A stretch of 64,000 bases of DNA. Origin: Hyphomicrobiales bacterium (GTDB lineage Bacteria > Pseudomonadota > Alphaproteobacteria > Rhizobiales > Beijerinckiaceae). This document shows positions 34,654-43,822 of the stretch, one piece after another. Under the pieces are notes generated by a model. It saw nothing but the letters and a program-made list of their open reading frames with translations. It was not told the DNA's origin and did no database searches. The stretch is taken from NCBI GenBank assembly GCA_930633495.1, contig CAKNFJ010000001.1, positions 558,001-622,000 on the forward strand, given 5' to 3'. The first letter of the stretch is position 1; each line of letters begins with the position of its first letter. The position numbers were made by a program, and so were the translations under genes.

Positions 34654-35574
34654 ATGAGTGACGACCAGGGCTTCGCCGCCCTCGAAGATGTCGGCATCGC
34701 CGAACGCGACAAGCCGCCCTTCGTCAGATTGCCGAAGCCGGAAAGCCTGTTCGGCCTGCGTGCGACGCGCTTCAGGGCGCTCGCCCCAGGGCATCAGCTG
34801 GAAGCCTATCTCGCCTTCCTCGCCGATCTCTCGACGGTGCAGGACGAGCTTGCGCGCGCGCTGCCCGGCCCTGCCCTGCCAGCGCCGGCAGAGATGCGCC
34901 AGCGCGCCGGCCATGCCATGCCGATCCTACCGCGCGAGGAGCTGACGGACGACCCGGCCGCAGCGGCGATCTTCGCGCGGCTCGCGGCCCGGCTCGCCGA
35001 TGTCGCGATGCCTGATGCCGCGCGTGCTGCGCTCGAACGCGTCGAAAAGGCCGATCATGACAGCCGGCGAGCGATGTTCGCGGCGGTTCTCGCGGATGCC
35101 GTGCCGGTCGAGGCTGTCGCCGAGCACATCTTCGCCGCCGCCGCCCTGCAGGTAGCCGCGGCCCGGCGCGCCGCCCAGCTCGACCCGGTTCTGCCGCAAC
35201 CGGTCGCCGACGGCGTCTGCCCCTGCTGCGGCGGACCGCCCGTTTCAAGCGTGGTCGTGGGCGACGCGAACATCGAGGGCGTACGCTACGTCCAATGCTC
35301 GCTTTGCGCGACGCAGTGGAACCATGTCCGGGTGAAATGCGTCTCCTGCGGATCGACCAAGGGCATCGCCTATCAGGCGATCGAAGGCATCGCCGACACG
35401 ATCAAGGCCGAGACCTGCGACGAGTGCCGGACCTATGTGAAGATCCTGATCCAGCGCAAGGACATGGCGCTGGAGCCGGTGGCGGACGATGTCGCGAGCC
35501 TCGGCCTCGATCTGCTGGTGAGCGAGGCCGGCTGGCAGCGCGCGGGGGTGAACCCGTTCCTGCTCGGTTACTGA
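34654..35574 (+). CDS. fdhE: FdhE, formate dehydrogenase accessory protein
   Basis: The ATG at 34654 gives 306 residues. The C-terminal half has four CxxC pairs: CPCCGG, CSLCATQW, CVSCGST and CDECRTY. These make the rubredoxin-like iron-binding site of FdhE, which checks or helps mature Tat-exported formate dehydrogenases before transport. Position after fdoGHI and before selA fits. A short 66-base gap separates it from fdoI. Confidence 0.94.
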   Translation: MSDDQGFAALEDVGIAERDKPPFVRLPKPESLFGLRATRFRALAPGHQLEAYLAFLADLSTVQDELARALPGPALPAPAEMRQRAGHAMPILPREELTDDPAAAAIFARLAARLADVAMPDAARAALERVEKADHDSRRAMFAAVLADAVPVEAVAEHIFAAAALQVAAARRAAQLDPVLPQPVADGVCPCCGGPPVSSVVVGDANIEGVRYVQCSLCATQWNHVRVKCVSCGSTKGIAYQAIEGIADTIKAETCDECRTYVKILIQRKDMALEPVADDVASLGLDLLVSEAGWQRAGVNPFLLGY

Positions 35575-35599
35575 TCAAGCGTCTCCCGGAGGGAGCCTG

Positions 35600-37006
35600 G
35601 TGAACAAGCCCGAACGATTCCGCCCGCCCTCGGTCGATACGGTGCTGCGCAGCCCCGGAAGCGAGCTTGCCATCGCTCGCCATGGACGGGCTCGGACAAC
35701 TGATGCCATCCGACAGGTGCTGGACAAGCTGCGCGCCGGCGGCCAGCCTTCAGCAGCCTCCGCCGAGCAGGTCGGCCGCATGGCGCTGGATTGGCTGGAG
35801 GAGCGCGGGCGGCCCTCGCAGCGCCCGGTCATCAACCTGACCGGCACGGTGCTGCACACCAATCTCGGCCGCGCCCTGCTCGCCGAGGAGGCGATCGAAG
35901 CCGTCGTCACCGCGATGCGCGCGCCGACCAATCTCGAATACGAGGTCGAGGCCGGGCAGCGCGGCGAACGCGATGCGCATGTTCGCGGCCTCATCCGCGA
36001 GCTGACCGGCGCCGAGGATGCGATCCTCGTCAACAACAACGCCTCGGCCGTGCTGCTCGTACTCAACACGCTTGCCCGTGAGCGCGAGGCCATCGTCTCG
36101 CGCGGCGAACTGATCGAGATCGGCGGCGCCTTTCGCATGCCGGACATCATGGCGCGCGCCGGTGCAACCTTGCGCGAGGTCGGCACGACGAACCGCACCC
36201 ATCTCAAGGACTATGCCGAGGCGATCGGCCCGCAGACCGGGCTGCTGATGAAGGTCCATACCTCGAACTATGTAGTGCAGGGCTTCACGGCCGAGGTGGA
36301 GCCGGCCGAACTCGCCAAGCTCGCGCGCCGGCACGAATTGCCCTTCGTCGACGATCTCGGCTCAGGCACGTTGATCGATCTCTCGCGCTGGGGCCTGCGC
36401 AAGGAAAAGACGGTTCAGGATGCACTGAAGGGCGGCGCCGATCTCGTCACCTTTTCCGGCGACAAGCTGCTCGGCGGCCCGCAGGCCGGCATCGTCGCCG
36501 GGCGCAAGGATCTGATCGTCAGGCTCGCGAAGAATCCGCTGAAGCGGGCGCTGCGCCTCGACAAGCTCAGGCTGGCGGCACTGGAGGCGACGCTCAGGCT
36601 CTATCGCGATCCCGACAGCCTGGCGAAGCGCCTGCCGACGCTCCGTCTGTTCACCCGGACGGCCGCGGAGCTGCGCGATCTGTCGGAGCGCCTGCAGCCG
36701 CGGCTCGCGCAGGCACTCGGCCCGGGCTGGACGATCGAGGTCATCGATTGCGCCAGCCAGATCGGCTCCGGAGCCTTGCCGCTGGAGACCCTGCCGAGCG
36801 CAGGAGTGGCGATCCGCCCGGCCGGCAAAGCGGCGGGTTCCGCCGTCGAGAAACTGGCGGCGGCCTTTCGTGCCGTGCCGGTGCCGATCATCGGCCGGAT
36901 CGCACAAGGTGCGCTGATCCTCGACCTGCGCTGCCTGGAGGACGAGGCGCTCTTCGCCGCGCAGCTCGACGCGTTGAAACCGGAGCCGGTCGATGGGCTG
37001 GCTTGA
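35600..37006 (+). CDS. selA: L-seryl-tRNA(Sec) selenium transferase
   Basis: SelA converts seryl-tRNA(Sec) to selenocysteyl-tRNA(Sec) with selenophosphate, using PLP. The 468-residue protein starts at GTG 35600 behind GGAGGGAG. NLTGTVLHTNLGRALL (about 75-90), the PLP-binding lysine in FSGDKLLGGPQAGI (Lys289) and LRLDKLRLAALEATL are family hallmarks. It lies 25 bases after fdhE, and its last codons overlap a Sel1-repeat gene by 14 bases. Confidence 0.96.
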   Translation: MNKPERFRPPSVDTVLRSPGSELAIARHGRARTTDAIRQVLDKLRAGGQPSAASAEQVGRMALDWLEERGRPSQRPVINLTGTVLHTNLGRALLAEEAIEAVVTAMRAPTNLEYEVEAGQRGERDAHVRGLIRELTGAEDAILVNNNASAVLLVLNTLAREREAIVSRGELIEIGGAFRMPDIMARAGATLREVGTTNRTHLKDYAEAIGPQTGLLMKVHTSNYVVQGFTAEVEPAELAKLARRHELPFVDDLGSGTLIDLSRWGLRKEKTVQDALKGGADLVTFSGDKLLGGPQAGIVAGRKDLIVRLAKNPLKRALRLDKLRLAALEATLRLYRDPDSLAKRLPTLRLFTRTAAELRDLSERLQPRLAQALGPGWTIEVIDCASQIGSGALPLETLPSAGVAIRPAGKAAGSAVEKLAAAFRAVPVPIIGRIAQGALILDLRCLEDEALFAAQLDALKPEPVDGLA

Positions 37007-37739
37007 CCGTCTGGCCGGCAAGAAAACGGCCACCGATCAAGACGTCGCCGCAAAGATGACCGAGGCGGTGGCCGCGGTCGAGCGGGGCGATCATACGGCT
37101 GCCCTCGCGATCTGGGGGCCGCTCGCCCATGCCGGCATCGGGCGGGCGCAGAACAATATCGGCGCCTGCTTCGCCGAGGGGCTCGGGGTCGCGCGCGACC
37201 CGGCGCTGGCCCTCCGCTGGCTGACGCTGGCCGCGGAGAGCGGCGATCCCGTCGGGCAGCGCAATCTCGCCGCCCTGCATTTCAAAGGTGACGGCGTCGC
37301 GCAGAACGACGATGAAGCGCTGCGGCTCTACCGCCTCGCCGCCGAACAGGGCGACGCCCCGGCGCAGGACATGCTGTCCTGGATGCTGCTGGAAGGCGGG
37401 CGCGTCACCGATCGCGCGGAGGCGCTGCGCTGGGCGCGGGCCGCGGCCGAAGCCGGGATCGCCACCAGCATGACCCGGCTGGGCATGATGCATCACGACG
37501 CGCTCGGCCTGGAGCGCGACGCGGCGATGGCCGTGCAGTGGTGGCGGCGCGGGAGCGAAGCCGGCGACCCCGATGCCGAAGCGATGCTCGGCGCCGCGAC
37601 ATTGCTCGGCCAGGGCGTGCCGCCGGATGCCGGCCGCGCGCTCGCGCTGCTGCTGTCCGCCGAGAGCAAGGGCAGCCTGCTCGCCGCGCCCTTCATCAAG
37701 GCCGCTCGCGACGCCACCGATGCAGGGGCGGCGCCATGA
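36993..37739 (+). CDS. Sel1-like repeat (TPR-like) protein between selA and selB
   Basis: This 248-residue protein is built of about six Sel1-type helical repeats, for example [40 protein letters not shown] and [20 protein letters not shown]. There is no signal peptide or membrane segment. Such repeats hold partner proteins. It overlaps selA by 14 bases and selB by four, so translation of all three is coupled. This strongly ties it to selenocysteine synthesis or to formate dehydrogenase assembly, but no function is established here. Confidence 0.88.
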   Translation: MGWLDRLAGKKTATDQDVAAKMTEAVAAVERGDHTAALAIWGPLAHAGIGRAQNNIGACFAEGLGVARDPALALRWLTLAAESGDPVGQRNLAALHFKGDGVAQNDDEALRLYRLAAEQGDAPAQDMLSWMLLEGGRVTDRAEALRWARAAAEAGIATSMTRLGMMHHDALGLERDAAMAVQWWRRGSEAGDPDAEAMLGAATLLGQGVPPDAGRALALLLSAESKGSLLAAPFIKAARDATDAGAAP

Positions 37740-39841
37740 TCATCGGCACGGCTGGCCATATCGACCATGGCAAGACCTCGCTGGTCAGGCGCCTGACCGG
37801 CGTCGATACCGACCGGCTGAAGGAGGAGAAGGCGCGCGGGATCTCGATCGCGCTCGGCTTCGCCTACTGGCCCCAGGCCGATGGCAGCATCGTCGGCTTC
37901 ATCGACGTGCCGGGCCACGAGAAATTCGTACATACGATGCTGGCCGGGGCATCGGGCATCGACCTGCTCCTGCTCGTCGTCGCGGCCGATGACGGGGTGA
38001 TGCCGCAGACGCGCGAGCATGTCGCCATCGCCCGGCTGCTCGGCATCGGGCAGGCGGTCGTCGCCCTCACGAAGGCGGATCTGGTCGATGCCGAGGGGCT
38101 CGCCGCCGTCGACAGCGAAATCGCGAACCTGCTGGCGGGAACACCCTTCGCCGAGGCCCCCACCCTGCCCGTTTCGACCGTGACCGGCCGGGGAATCGCC
38201 GATCTGTCGGAATTGCTTGCCGCGAAGGCGCGCGAAACGGCTGTCCGGCACGGCGACGGCGCCTTCCGTCTCGCGGTCGACCGCTGCTTCACCCTGCAGG
38301 GCGCAGGTACGGTCGTGACCGGCACCGTCCTGTCCGGCCGGGTCGCAGTGGGCGACAGCATCGTCGTTTCGCCGGCCGGGATCACGGCGCGCATACGCTC
38401 GCTTCACGCTCAGAACCGCCCGGCCCAGCAGGGAGAAGCCGGAGATCGCTGCGCGCTCAACCTCGCAGGACCAAGCATCTCGAAGGAGGCGATCCGGCAC
38501 GGGGACATGGTGCTGGCGCCGCAGCAGCATGCGCCGACGCTGCGGATCGACGCCGAAGTGACCGTGCTGCCCTCCGAGGCGAAGGCGCTGACGATGTGGC
38601 AGCCGGTGCGGCTGCACCATGCAGCGGCCGAGGTCGGCGCCCGGATCGTCCTCCTCGGCGAGGATGTCGCTCCCGGCGCCACGGCCCTCGTCCAGCTCGT
38701 CCTCGACGAGCCCCTGGCTGCTGCCGCGCTTGATCGCGTCGTGCTGCGCGACACCAGCGCCTCGCGCACGATCGGCGGCGGGCGCTTCCTCGACCTGCGC
38801 GCGCCGGAGCGCCGGCGCCGCAGCCCAGAACGGCTGGCGCAGCTCGCCGCGCTCGGGCTTGCCGACCCGGCCGAGGCCCTGCGCGCGCTCCTGTCCCTGC
38901 CGCCGCATCACGCCGATCTCGACGGCTTCGTCCGCGACCGCGCGCTGGCCGCCGCAGCGGCCGGAGAGCTGACGACCGGACTCGGGCTCGTCCGGATCGG
39001 CGCGCTCGCGATGCTGCCGGAAAGCTGGCGGGCCCTCGCGGATACGACCGTGGAGCGGCTCGATGCCTGGCATGAGGAGCATCCCGACCTCCCCGGCATG
39101 GGGCTGGAGCGCTTGCGCCTCGCCGTCGCGGCACGCCTGCCGGCGCCGCTTTTCCGCGCGGTGCTGGCACGCCTTGCCGAGGACGGCGCGCTCGTCGCGG
39201 CCGGCTCCTGGGTAAGGCGACCGGGGCACGAGGTCCGGCTTTCAGCCGAGGACGAGGCACTCTGGTCGCAGATCACCCCGCTGATCGACCTGCAGGAGCG
39301 CTTCCGGCCGCCGCGCGTGCGGGATATCGGCCAGCTGCTCGGGCGCCGCGAGGAGGATATCCGCCGGCTGTTCCGGCTCGCCGGCCGGCGCGGCGACGTG
39401 CATGAGGTCGCGCTCGATCACTTCTTCCTGCGCACGACCCTGGCCGAGATGGTCGGCATCGCGGTCGAGCTCGCCGGCAGCCATCCAGCCGGCTTCAACG
39501 CCGCGCAGTTCCGCGACAGGCTCGACAACGGCCGAAAGGTCGCTATCCAGATACTCGAGTTCTTCGACCGCCATGGCGTCACCATCCGCCGCGGTGATCT
39601 CAGGCGCATCAACCGGCAAAGGCTCGATCTGTTCGGGCCGTCACCGACGATGCCCGATGGAGGAGAAACGTCCCCGGTGGGGCGTCCGGACTTCAAATCC
39701 GGGAGAGGCCGTCAGACGGTCTCTGGTGGGTTCGACTCCCATTCTCTTCCGCCAATTCGATTTCGGGCCGCCTCGGCGCGATGGGCGGCCCGGCCCGAAA
39801 CTCATCTGAGCTGGCTGTCCTTGCTGCCACGGCGGTTGTAG
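37736..39841 (+). CDS. selB: selenocysteine-specific elongation factor SelB
   Basis: SelB is a GTPase that carries Sec-tRNA(Sec) to UGA codons by binding the SECIS hairpin. G1 GHIDHGKTS (about 7-15), G3 DVPGHEKF and G4 TKAD are present, then EF-Tu-like domains 2 and 3 and C-terminal winged helices ending near [20 protein letters not shown]. The ATG overlaps the Sel1-type gene by four bases. About 641 codons precede the tRNA-Sec gene, a normal SelB length, but no stop occurs there. The frame runs through the whole tRNA and a hairpin and stops at 39839-39841, adding about 60 residues not seen in the E. coli protein. Confidence 0.95.
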   Translation: MIIGTAGHIDHGKTSLVRRLTGVDTDRLKEEKARGISIALGFAYWPQADGSIVGFIDVPGHEKFVHTMLAGASGIDLLLLVVAADDGVMPQTREHVAIARLLGIGQAVVALTKADLVDAEGLAAVDSEIANLLAGTPFAEAPTLPVSTVTGRGIADLSELLAAKARETAVRHGDGAFRLAVDRCFTLQGAGTVVTGTVLSGRVAVGDSIVVSPAGITARIRSLHAQNRPAQQGEAGDRCALNLAGPSISKEAIRHGDMVLAPQQHAPTLRIDAEVTVLPSEAKALTMWQPVRLHHAAAEVGARIVLLGEDVAPGATALVQLVLDEPLAAAALDRVVLRDTSASRTIGGGRFLDLRAPERRRRSPERLAQLAALGLADPAEALRALLSLPPHHADLDGFVRDRALAAAAAGELTTGLGLVRIGALAMLPESWRALADTTVERLDAWHEEHPDLPGMGLERLRLAVAARLPAPLFRAVLARLAEDGALVAAGSWVRRPGHEVRLSAEDEALWSQITPLIDLQERFRPPRVRDIGQLLGRREEDIRRLFRLAGRRGDVHEVALDHFFLRTTLAEMVGIAVELAGSHPAGFNAAQFRDRLDNGRKVAIQILEFFDRHGVTIRRGDLRRINRQRLDLFGPSPTMPDGGETSPVGRPDFKSGRGRQTVSGGFDSHSLPPIRFRAASARWAARPETHLSWLSLLPRRL
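39659..39754 (+). tRNA. selC: tRNA-Sec (anticodon TCA)
   Basis: An 8-base acceptor stem, GGAGGAGA (39659-39666) with TCTCTTCC (39743-39750), a 6-base D stem, anticodon loop CTTCAAA with TCA at 39693-39695, a long variable arm and a 5-base T stem are the hallmarks of bacterial tRNA-Sec. G and CCA follow. It lies inside the selB reading frame on the same strand, so the selB mRNA contains the tRNA. Confidence 0.97.
39761..39800. terminator. terminator-like hairpin after tRNA-Sec
   Basis: TTTCGGGCCG (39761-39770) and CGGCCCGAAA (39791-39800) form a perfect 10-base stem, with inner pairing GCC/GGC in the 20-base middle. It lies between tRNA-Sec and the convergent DksA/TraR-type gene. It can act on both strands, having A/T at its ends, but there is no long T run. 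Confidence 0.6.
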
Positions 39842-40065
39842 GCGCTGAGCGCGCCCGAGCGGTCATGGCCCGACTGACAAGGCACGCAGAGCCGCGCGCC
39901 CGGCATGGCGCGCCGACGCGCCTCCGGAATCTCCTCGCCACATTCCTGGCAATGGATTTCCCCAGGGCCGGATGGCAGCCGCGACCGCGCAAGCCGCACC
40001 GCATCGGTGATGGAATCGTCGATCTGATCCTGAACAGCTCCGTCGGGAGCCCAGCCGCTGGCCAT
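39802..40065 (-). CDS. DksA/TraR-type C4 zinc-finger protein (YbiI-like)
   Basis: This 87-residue protein has CQECGEEIPEARRRAMPGARLCVPCQ, written here as its key parts CQECGEEIPEARR and CVPC: the C4 zinc finger of DksA/TraR proteins. The long coiled coil of true DksA is missing, so it resembles the short YbiI/TraR members. Its role could be RNA polymerase modulation, but that is unproven for the short forms. Its 3' end overlaps the tail of the selB frame on the other strand. Confidence 0.85.
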   Translation of the reverse strand: MASGWAPDGAVQDQIDDSITDAVRLARSRLPSGPGEIHCQECGEEIPEARRRAMPGARLCVPCQSGHDRSGALSAYNRRGSKDSQLR

Positions 40066-40136
40066 TCGCTACCTCCGTGACCACCCGAATATGGGGCGAT
40101 GCGCGAAGGAATCCAATGGCTCCGCTGCCCCAGCCG

Positions 40137-40352
40137 TCAGCCTTCGCCGGCCACATCCCCGGCGCCGGCCTTCTCGAGCGCGCTCACCACATCCTCGAGG
40201 CTCTCCTTCACGCCGAGCATGAAATCCTTGCGGAAGCCGATGATCGTGTCGGGAGGCTCGCCCTTGAAGGTGTAGACCACGCTGACCTGATCGGGATTGA
40301 CGTAGACGGGCTGGCCATCCCGTGGCGAAGTGAACTTGCAGAGTTTTGGCAT
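40137..40352 (-). CDS. small conserved-looking protein, FlbD-like pattern
   Basis: This 71-residue protein (ATG at 40352, six bases after GGAGG; another ATG is one codon upstream at 40355) contains QPVYVNPDQVSVVYTF, then DTIIGFRKDFMLGVKESLED. The arrangement of strand, loop and xVxExxxxV resembles small FlbD-type proteins, in which a short beta unit is followed by VKES. I do not assign it to flagella, since no flagellar gene is near. The function is unknown. Confidence 0.6.
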   Translation of the reverse strand: MPKLCKFTSPRDGQPVYVNPDQVSVVYTFKGEPPDTIIGFRKDFMLGVKESLEDVVSALEKAGAGDVAGEG

Positions 40353-40693
40353 CATCGGCCTCCATCGCGAATGCCGCATCAACGGCATTTCCGCCCCGAT
40401 GGAACGAGGCGTCACCGGCTTCCAGTAAGCTTTGCCGCCGCTGCTGCAAAGACCCCGGAGGCCATGGCCGGTATTCGGCGCCGCCGGACGGTCAAAGCCC
40501 GCCGCCCCACGACAATCCGGGACAAAGGCGGGGCGCGGCGGTTGGAATAGCGTCGCGAATCATCTGTATTGCCGGTAGACGGTGGGCTTGGGGGCCATGC
40601 TGCAGGCAGATGCGAGCAGGTAAGCTCGCGTTAACCTGTGTTAATCGATGGTCAAGACATGACGATGCCGAGCAGATATCGACCGGCGCGCCC
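40353..40693. other. divergent promoter region upstream of the cellulose operon
   Basis: About 340 bases without a gene. Toward the right end GTTAAC and GTTAAT repeat 10 bases apart (about 40630-40646) in the most AT-rich part, likely near the bcsN promoter. I see no hairpin or clear sigma-70 pair. Confidence 0.35.
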
Positions 40694-41611
40694 ATGAGTG
40701 CTTCAAGGCAGATTCAGCCCTTGCGCCATTCCACGCGCAGCGCGGCAGCCAGGCGGACTGCGGCATGCGTCACGGCGGCCTGGCTGGGCCTGTCCGTTTC
40801 GGGGTGCGGCGAGCAGAAGCTTTCCAGTTCCGAACTGGTGATGGCCTCGCGCGCCGTCTCCGTCGATGTCGGCCGCGCGCTGGCGCTTCCCCCGCCGGGC
40901 AGCTTTCCGGTGACCGGGGTGACGCAGCGCAGCTACGACAACGCCGTCTCCCAGGTCGTGTCGCTGGGGACGCGCGGCCGCACGCCGGGCGAGAACGCGA
41001 TCCATGTCGCCTTCCTAACCGCCGCCGACCTCCCCGACGGCGACGGAGTCGAGGGCAACCTGCTGCGGGAACCGGCGATCGACGATTTCGCCATTGCCCG
41101 CGAGATGGAAGAGCGCCTTCCGGGCGTCGCGATGGCGCCATCGGCGGTCTTCGTTCAGAACAAATACGGCCCGTTCGGTTACGCCTTCGGGCGCGGCGCC
41201 CATGCCGAGGCCTGCCTCTATGTCTGGCAGCGCATGGCCAATGGCGACAGCCTCCTGCGGCCGCGATCGGGGGTGATCTCGGTGCGCATTCGCGTCTGCG
41301 ATCCGGCCGCCACCGAAGCCTCGCTGCTGCGGGTCGCGTTCAGCTATTCGATCAACGCCTCGCTGCGGCGGCCCGGCTGGAACCCGATCGGCGACGCGCC
41401 CGCCCCCGCGCCGGAGCTCGGCATGGCCGGAGCCCCGATCTTTCCGCAGCCTCAAGGCTCGTTCCCGGACGGCTTGGAGCAGCGGCCGTCGGTGCGGCCG
41501 CGCCCGATGCGCTCGCCACGGGCGCAAGCCGAGCGGGTTCAGGCAGCCGACCCCATCCCGGACAAGCCGCTCGAAGGATATCCGATCGTTCCACCGCCGC
41601 CCGCCCCCTGA
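40694..41611 (+). CDS. bcsN: cellulose biosynthesis protein BcsN
   Basis: This 305-residue predicted lipoprotein has the lipobox VSGC (Cys38) after a hydrophobic stretch. The mid-part (QRSYDNAVSQVVSLGTRGRT, then NAIHVAF, and LYVWQRMANG) matches BcsN of alphaproteobacterial type III cellulose operons, and the C-terminal 70 residues are proline-rich. BcsN's role is unresolved; it is probably envelope-attached and assists synthesis or export. It is first in bcsN-A-B-Z-K, 27 bases before bcsA. Confidence 0.85.
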   Translation: MSASRQIQPLRHSTRSAAARRTAACVTAAWLGLSVSGCGEQKLSSSELVMASRAVSVDVGRALALPPPGSFPVTGVTQRSYDNAVSQVVSLGTRGRTPGENAIHVAFLTAADLPDGDGVEGNLLREPAIDDFAIAREMEERLPGVAMAPSAVFVQNKYGPFGYAFGRGAHAEACLYVWQRMANGDSLLRPRSGVISVRIRVCDPAATEASLLRVAFSYSINASLRRPGWNPIGDAPAPAPELGMAGAPIFPQPQGSFPDGLEQRPSVRPRPMRSPRAQAERVQAADPIPDKPLEGYPIVPPPPAP

Positions 41612-41638
41612 TCGCAAAGCCGAAACGCCGAAAGCCCG

Positions 41639-43822
41639 ATGCGAACAGCGAGCTACGTCATCTTCTGGGCCCTCACCGCGATCGTCGTCGTCGCGTTGAT
41701 CACGCTGCCGATCAGCCTGCAGGCGCATCTGATCGCGGGCACGATCGTGGTCGGCGCGATGATCGTGCTCAAGTTCCTGCGCCCCTACGGCGTCTGGAGG
41801 CTGATCGCGCTGGGCCTGGGGACGGCGATCGTTCTGCGCTATATCTATTGGCGCACCACCAGCACCCTGCCCCCGGTCAATCAGCTCGAGGACTTCATCC
41901 CGGGGCTGATCGTCTACCTCGCCGAGCTCTACAACATCGGCATGCTGTTCCTCAGCCTCTTCGTCGTGGCGATGCCCCTGAAGCGGCGCAAGACGCCGCC
42001 CATCGATCCGCAGAACGCGCCCACGGTCGACGTGTTCGTGCCCTCCTACAACGAAGAGCCGGAACTGCTGGCGACCACCCTTTCGGCAGCACTGGCGATG
42101 GACTACCCCGCCGGCCGGCTGAAGGTCTATCTGCTCGACGACGGCGGCACCGACGAGAAGTGCAACGCCGACAACTTCGTCGCCGCCAGCGCCGCGCGGG
42201 AACGGCGCGCGACCTTGCAGCAGCTCTGCGCAGGGCTCGGCGTCACTTATCTGACGCGCGAGCGCAACATCAGCGCCAAGGCGGGAAACCTCAACAACGG
42301 CATCGCCCGCTCCGAGGGCGAGCTGATCGTCGTGTTCGATGCGGATCACGCCCCGGCGCGCAGCTTCCTGACCGAGACGATCGGCTTTTTCGGGCAGGAC
42401 CCGAAGCTTTTCCTCGTCCAGACGCCGCACTTCTTCATCAACCCGGATCCGCTGGAGCGGAACCTCAAGACCTTCAAGACGATGCCCTCCGAGAACGAGA
42501 TGTTCTACGGCATCATCCAGCGCGGCCTCGACAAATGGGATGCGTCGTTTTTCTGCGGCTCGGCCGCGGTGCTGCGGCGCACCGCGCTGCAGACGACGAA
42601 CGGCTTCGCCGGGCGCAGCATCACGGAAGACGCCGAAACGGCGATCACGCTGCACGCCACCGGCTGGCACAGCGTCTATGTCGACAAGCCGCTGATCGCG
42701 GGCCTCCAGCCGGCGACCTTCACGAGCTTCATCGGCCAGCGCTCGCGCTGGGCCCAGGGCATGATGCAGATCCTCCTGTACCACCGCCCGATCTTCAAGC
42801 GCGGGCTCTCCCTGCCGCAGCGCCTCTGCTACTCGTCCTCCGCCCTGTTCTGGCTGTTCCCTTTCGCCCGGCTGACCTTCCTGATCGCGCCGCTGTTCTA
42901 CCTGTTCTTCGGCCTCGAGATCTTCACGGCCTCGGGACCCGAGTTCATCGCCTATGTGCTCAGCTACATGGCGGTGAATCTGATGATGCAGAACTACCTC
43001 TATGGCCGCTACCGCTGGCCCTGGATCTCCGAGCTCTACGAGTTCATCCAGTCGGTCTATCTACTGCCGGCCGTGATCTCGGTGCTGCTCAAGCCCAGCA
43101 AGCCGACCTTCAAGGTCACCGCCAAGAACGAGTCCCTGGCGACGCGGCGCGTCTCCGAACTCGGAACCCCGTTCTTCATCATCTTCGCCGTGCTGGCGCT
43201 CGGCGTGGTCGCGACCTACTGGCGAATCGTGGCGGAGCCGTACAACGCCGAGACGACCCTGGTCGTGGGGCTGTGGAACATCCTCAACCTGCTGATGGCG
43301 GGCTGCGCGCTCGGCGTCGTCTCCGAGCGGCCGGAGGGACGGGCGGCACGCCGCTTCCCGGTCAAGCGCCGCGGCGAGCTCGTCGTCAACGGGCGCACGG
43401 CGCCGATCGTTTCGGAGAACGTCTCGGTCGACGGCATCGCCATCCGCGTCCTGTCGAAGGACTTCGACAAGCTGCCGATCGACAGCCTGGGCGCGGTCTC
43501 CTTCGAGACCACGATCGACATGCCGCGCGGATCGCTGCCCCTGCGCGTCAAGCGCATCGCGCCCGACGACAAGGGGCTGCTGCTGGGCTGCAGCTACGAG
43601 CCCAGCGAGCCGCTGCACAGCCGGATCATCGCCGATCTCGCCTTCTCCGACGCCAAGAACTGGAGCCAGTTCCAGAAGGCCCGGCGCCAGAACATGGGCG
43701 TCATCTACGGCACATTGCGCTTCCTGCGCCTCGCCGTCTTCCAGACGAGTCGCGGCCTCTCCTATTTCTTCGGCCTCTACCGACTCTCCCGTTCGTCGGC
43801 GCGTTCGGAGGCAACGGAATGA
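41639..43822 (+). CDS. bcsA: cellulose synthase catalytic subunit (UDP-forming), c-di-GMP-regulated
   Basis: This 727-residue inner-membrane glucosyltransferase (GT2) polymerises UDP-glucose and threads the chain through its own membrane channel. Catalytic motifs occur in order: YLLDDGGTDEKC, VVFDADHAPA (DxD), SITEDAETAI (TED) and QRSRWAQGM (QxxRW). About eight membrane helices flank the domain. The C-terminal PilZ domain has RRFPVKRRGELV and ENVSVDG (NxSxxG), so cyclic di-GMP should open the gate. Its stop overlaps bcsB by four bases. Confidence 0.97.
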   Translation: MRTASYVIFWALTAIVVVALITLPISLQAHLIAGTIVVGAMIVLKFLRPYGVWRLIALGLGTAIVLRYIYWRTTSTLPPVNQLEDFIPGLIVYLAELYNIGMLFLSLFVVAMPLKRRKTPPIDPQNAPTVDVFVPSYNEEPELLATTLSAALAMDYPAGRLKVYLLDDGGTDEKCNADNFVAASAARERRATLQQLCAGLGVTYLTRERNISAKAGNLNNGIARSEGELIVVFDADHAPARSFLTETIGFFGQDPKLFLVQTPHFFINPDPLERNLKTFKTMPSENEMFYGIIQRGLDKWDASFFCGSAAVLRRTALQTTNGFAGRSITEDAETAITLHATGWHSVYVDKPLIAGLQPATFTSFIGQRSRWAQGMMQILLYHRPIFKRGLSLPQRLCYSSSALFWLFPFARLTFLIAPLFYLFFGLEIFTASGPEFIAYVLSYMAVNLMMQNYLYGRYRWPWISELYEFIQSVYLLPAVISVLLKPSKPTFKVTAKNESLATRRVSELGTPFFIIFAVLALGVVATYWRIVAEPYNAETTLVVGLWNILNLLMAGCALGVVSERPEGRAARRFPVKRRGELVVNGRTAPIVSENVSVDGIAIRVLSKDFDKLPIDSLGAVSFETTIDMPRGSLPLRVKRIAPDDKGLLLGCSYEPSEPLHSRIIADLAFSDAKNWSQFQKARRQNMGVIYGTLRFLRLAVFQTSRGLSYFFGLYRLSRSSARSEATE

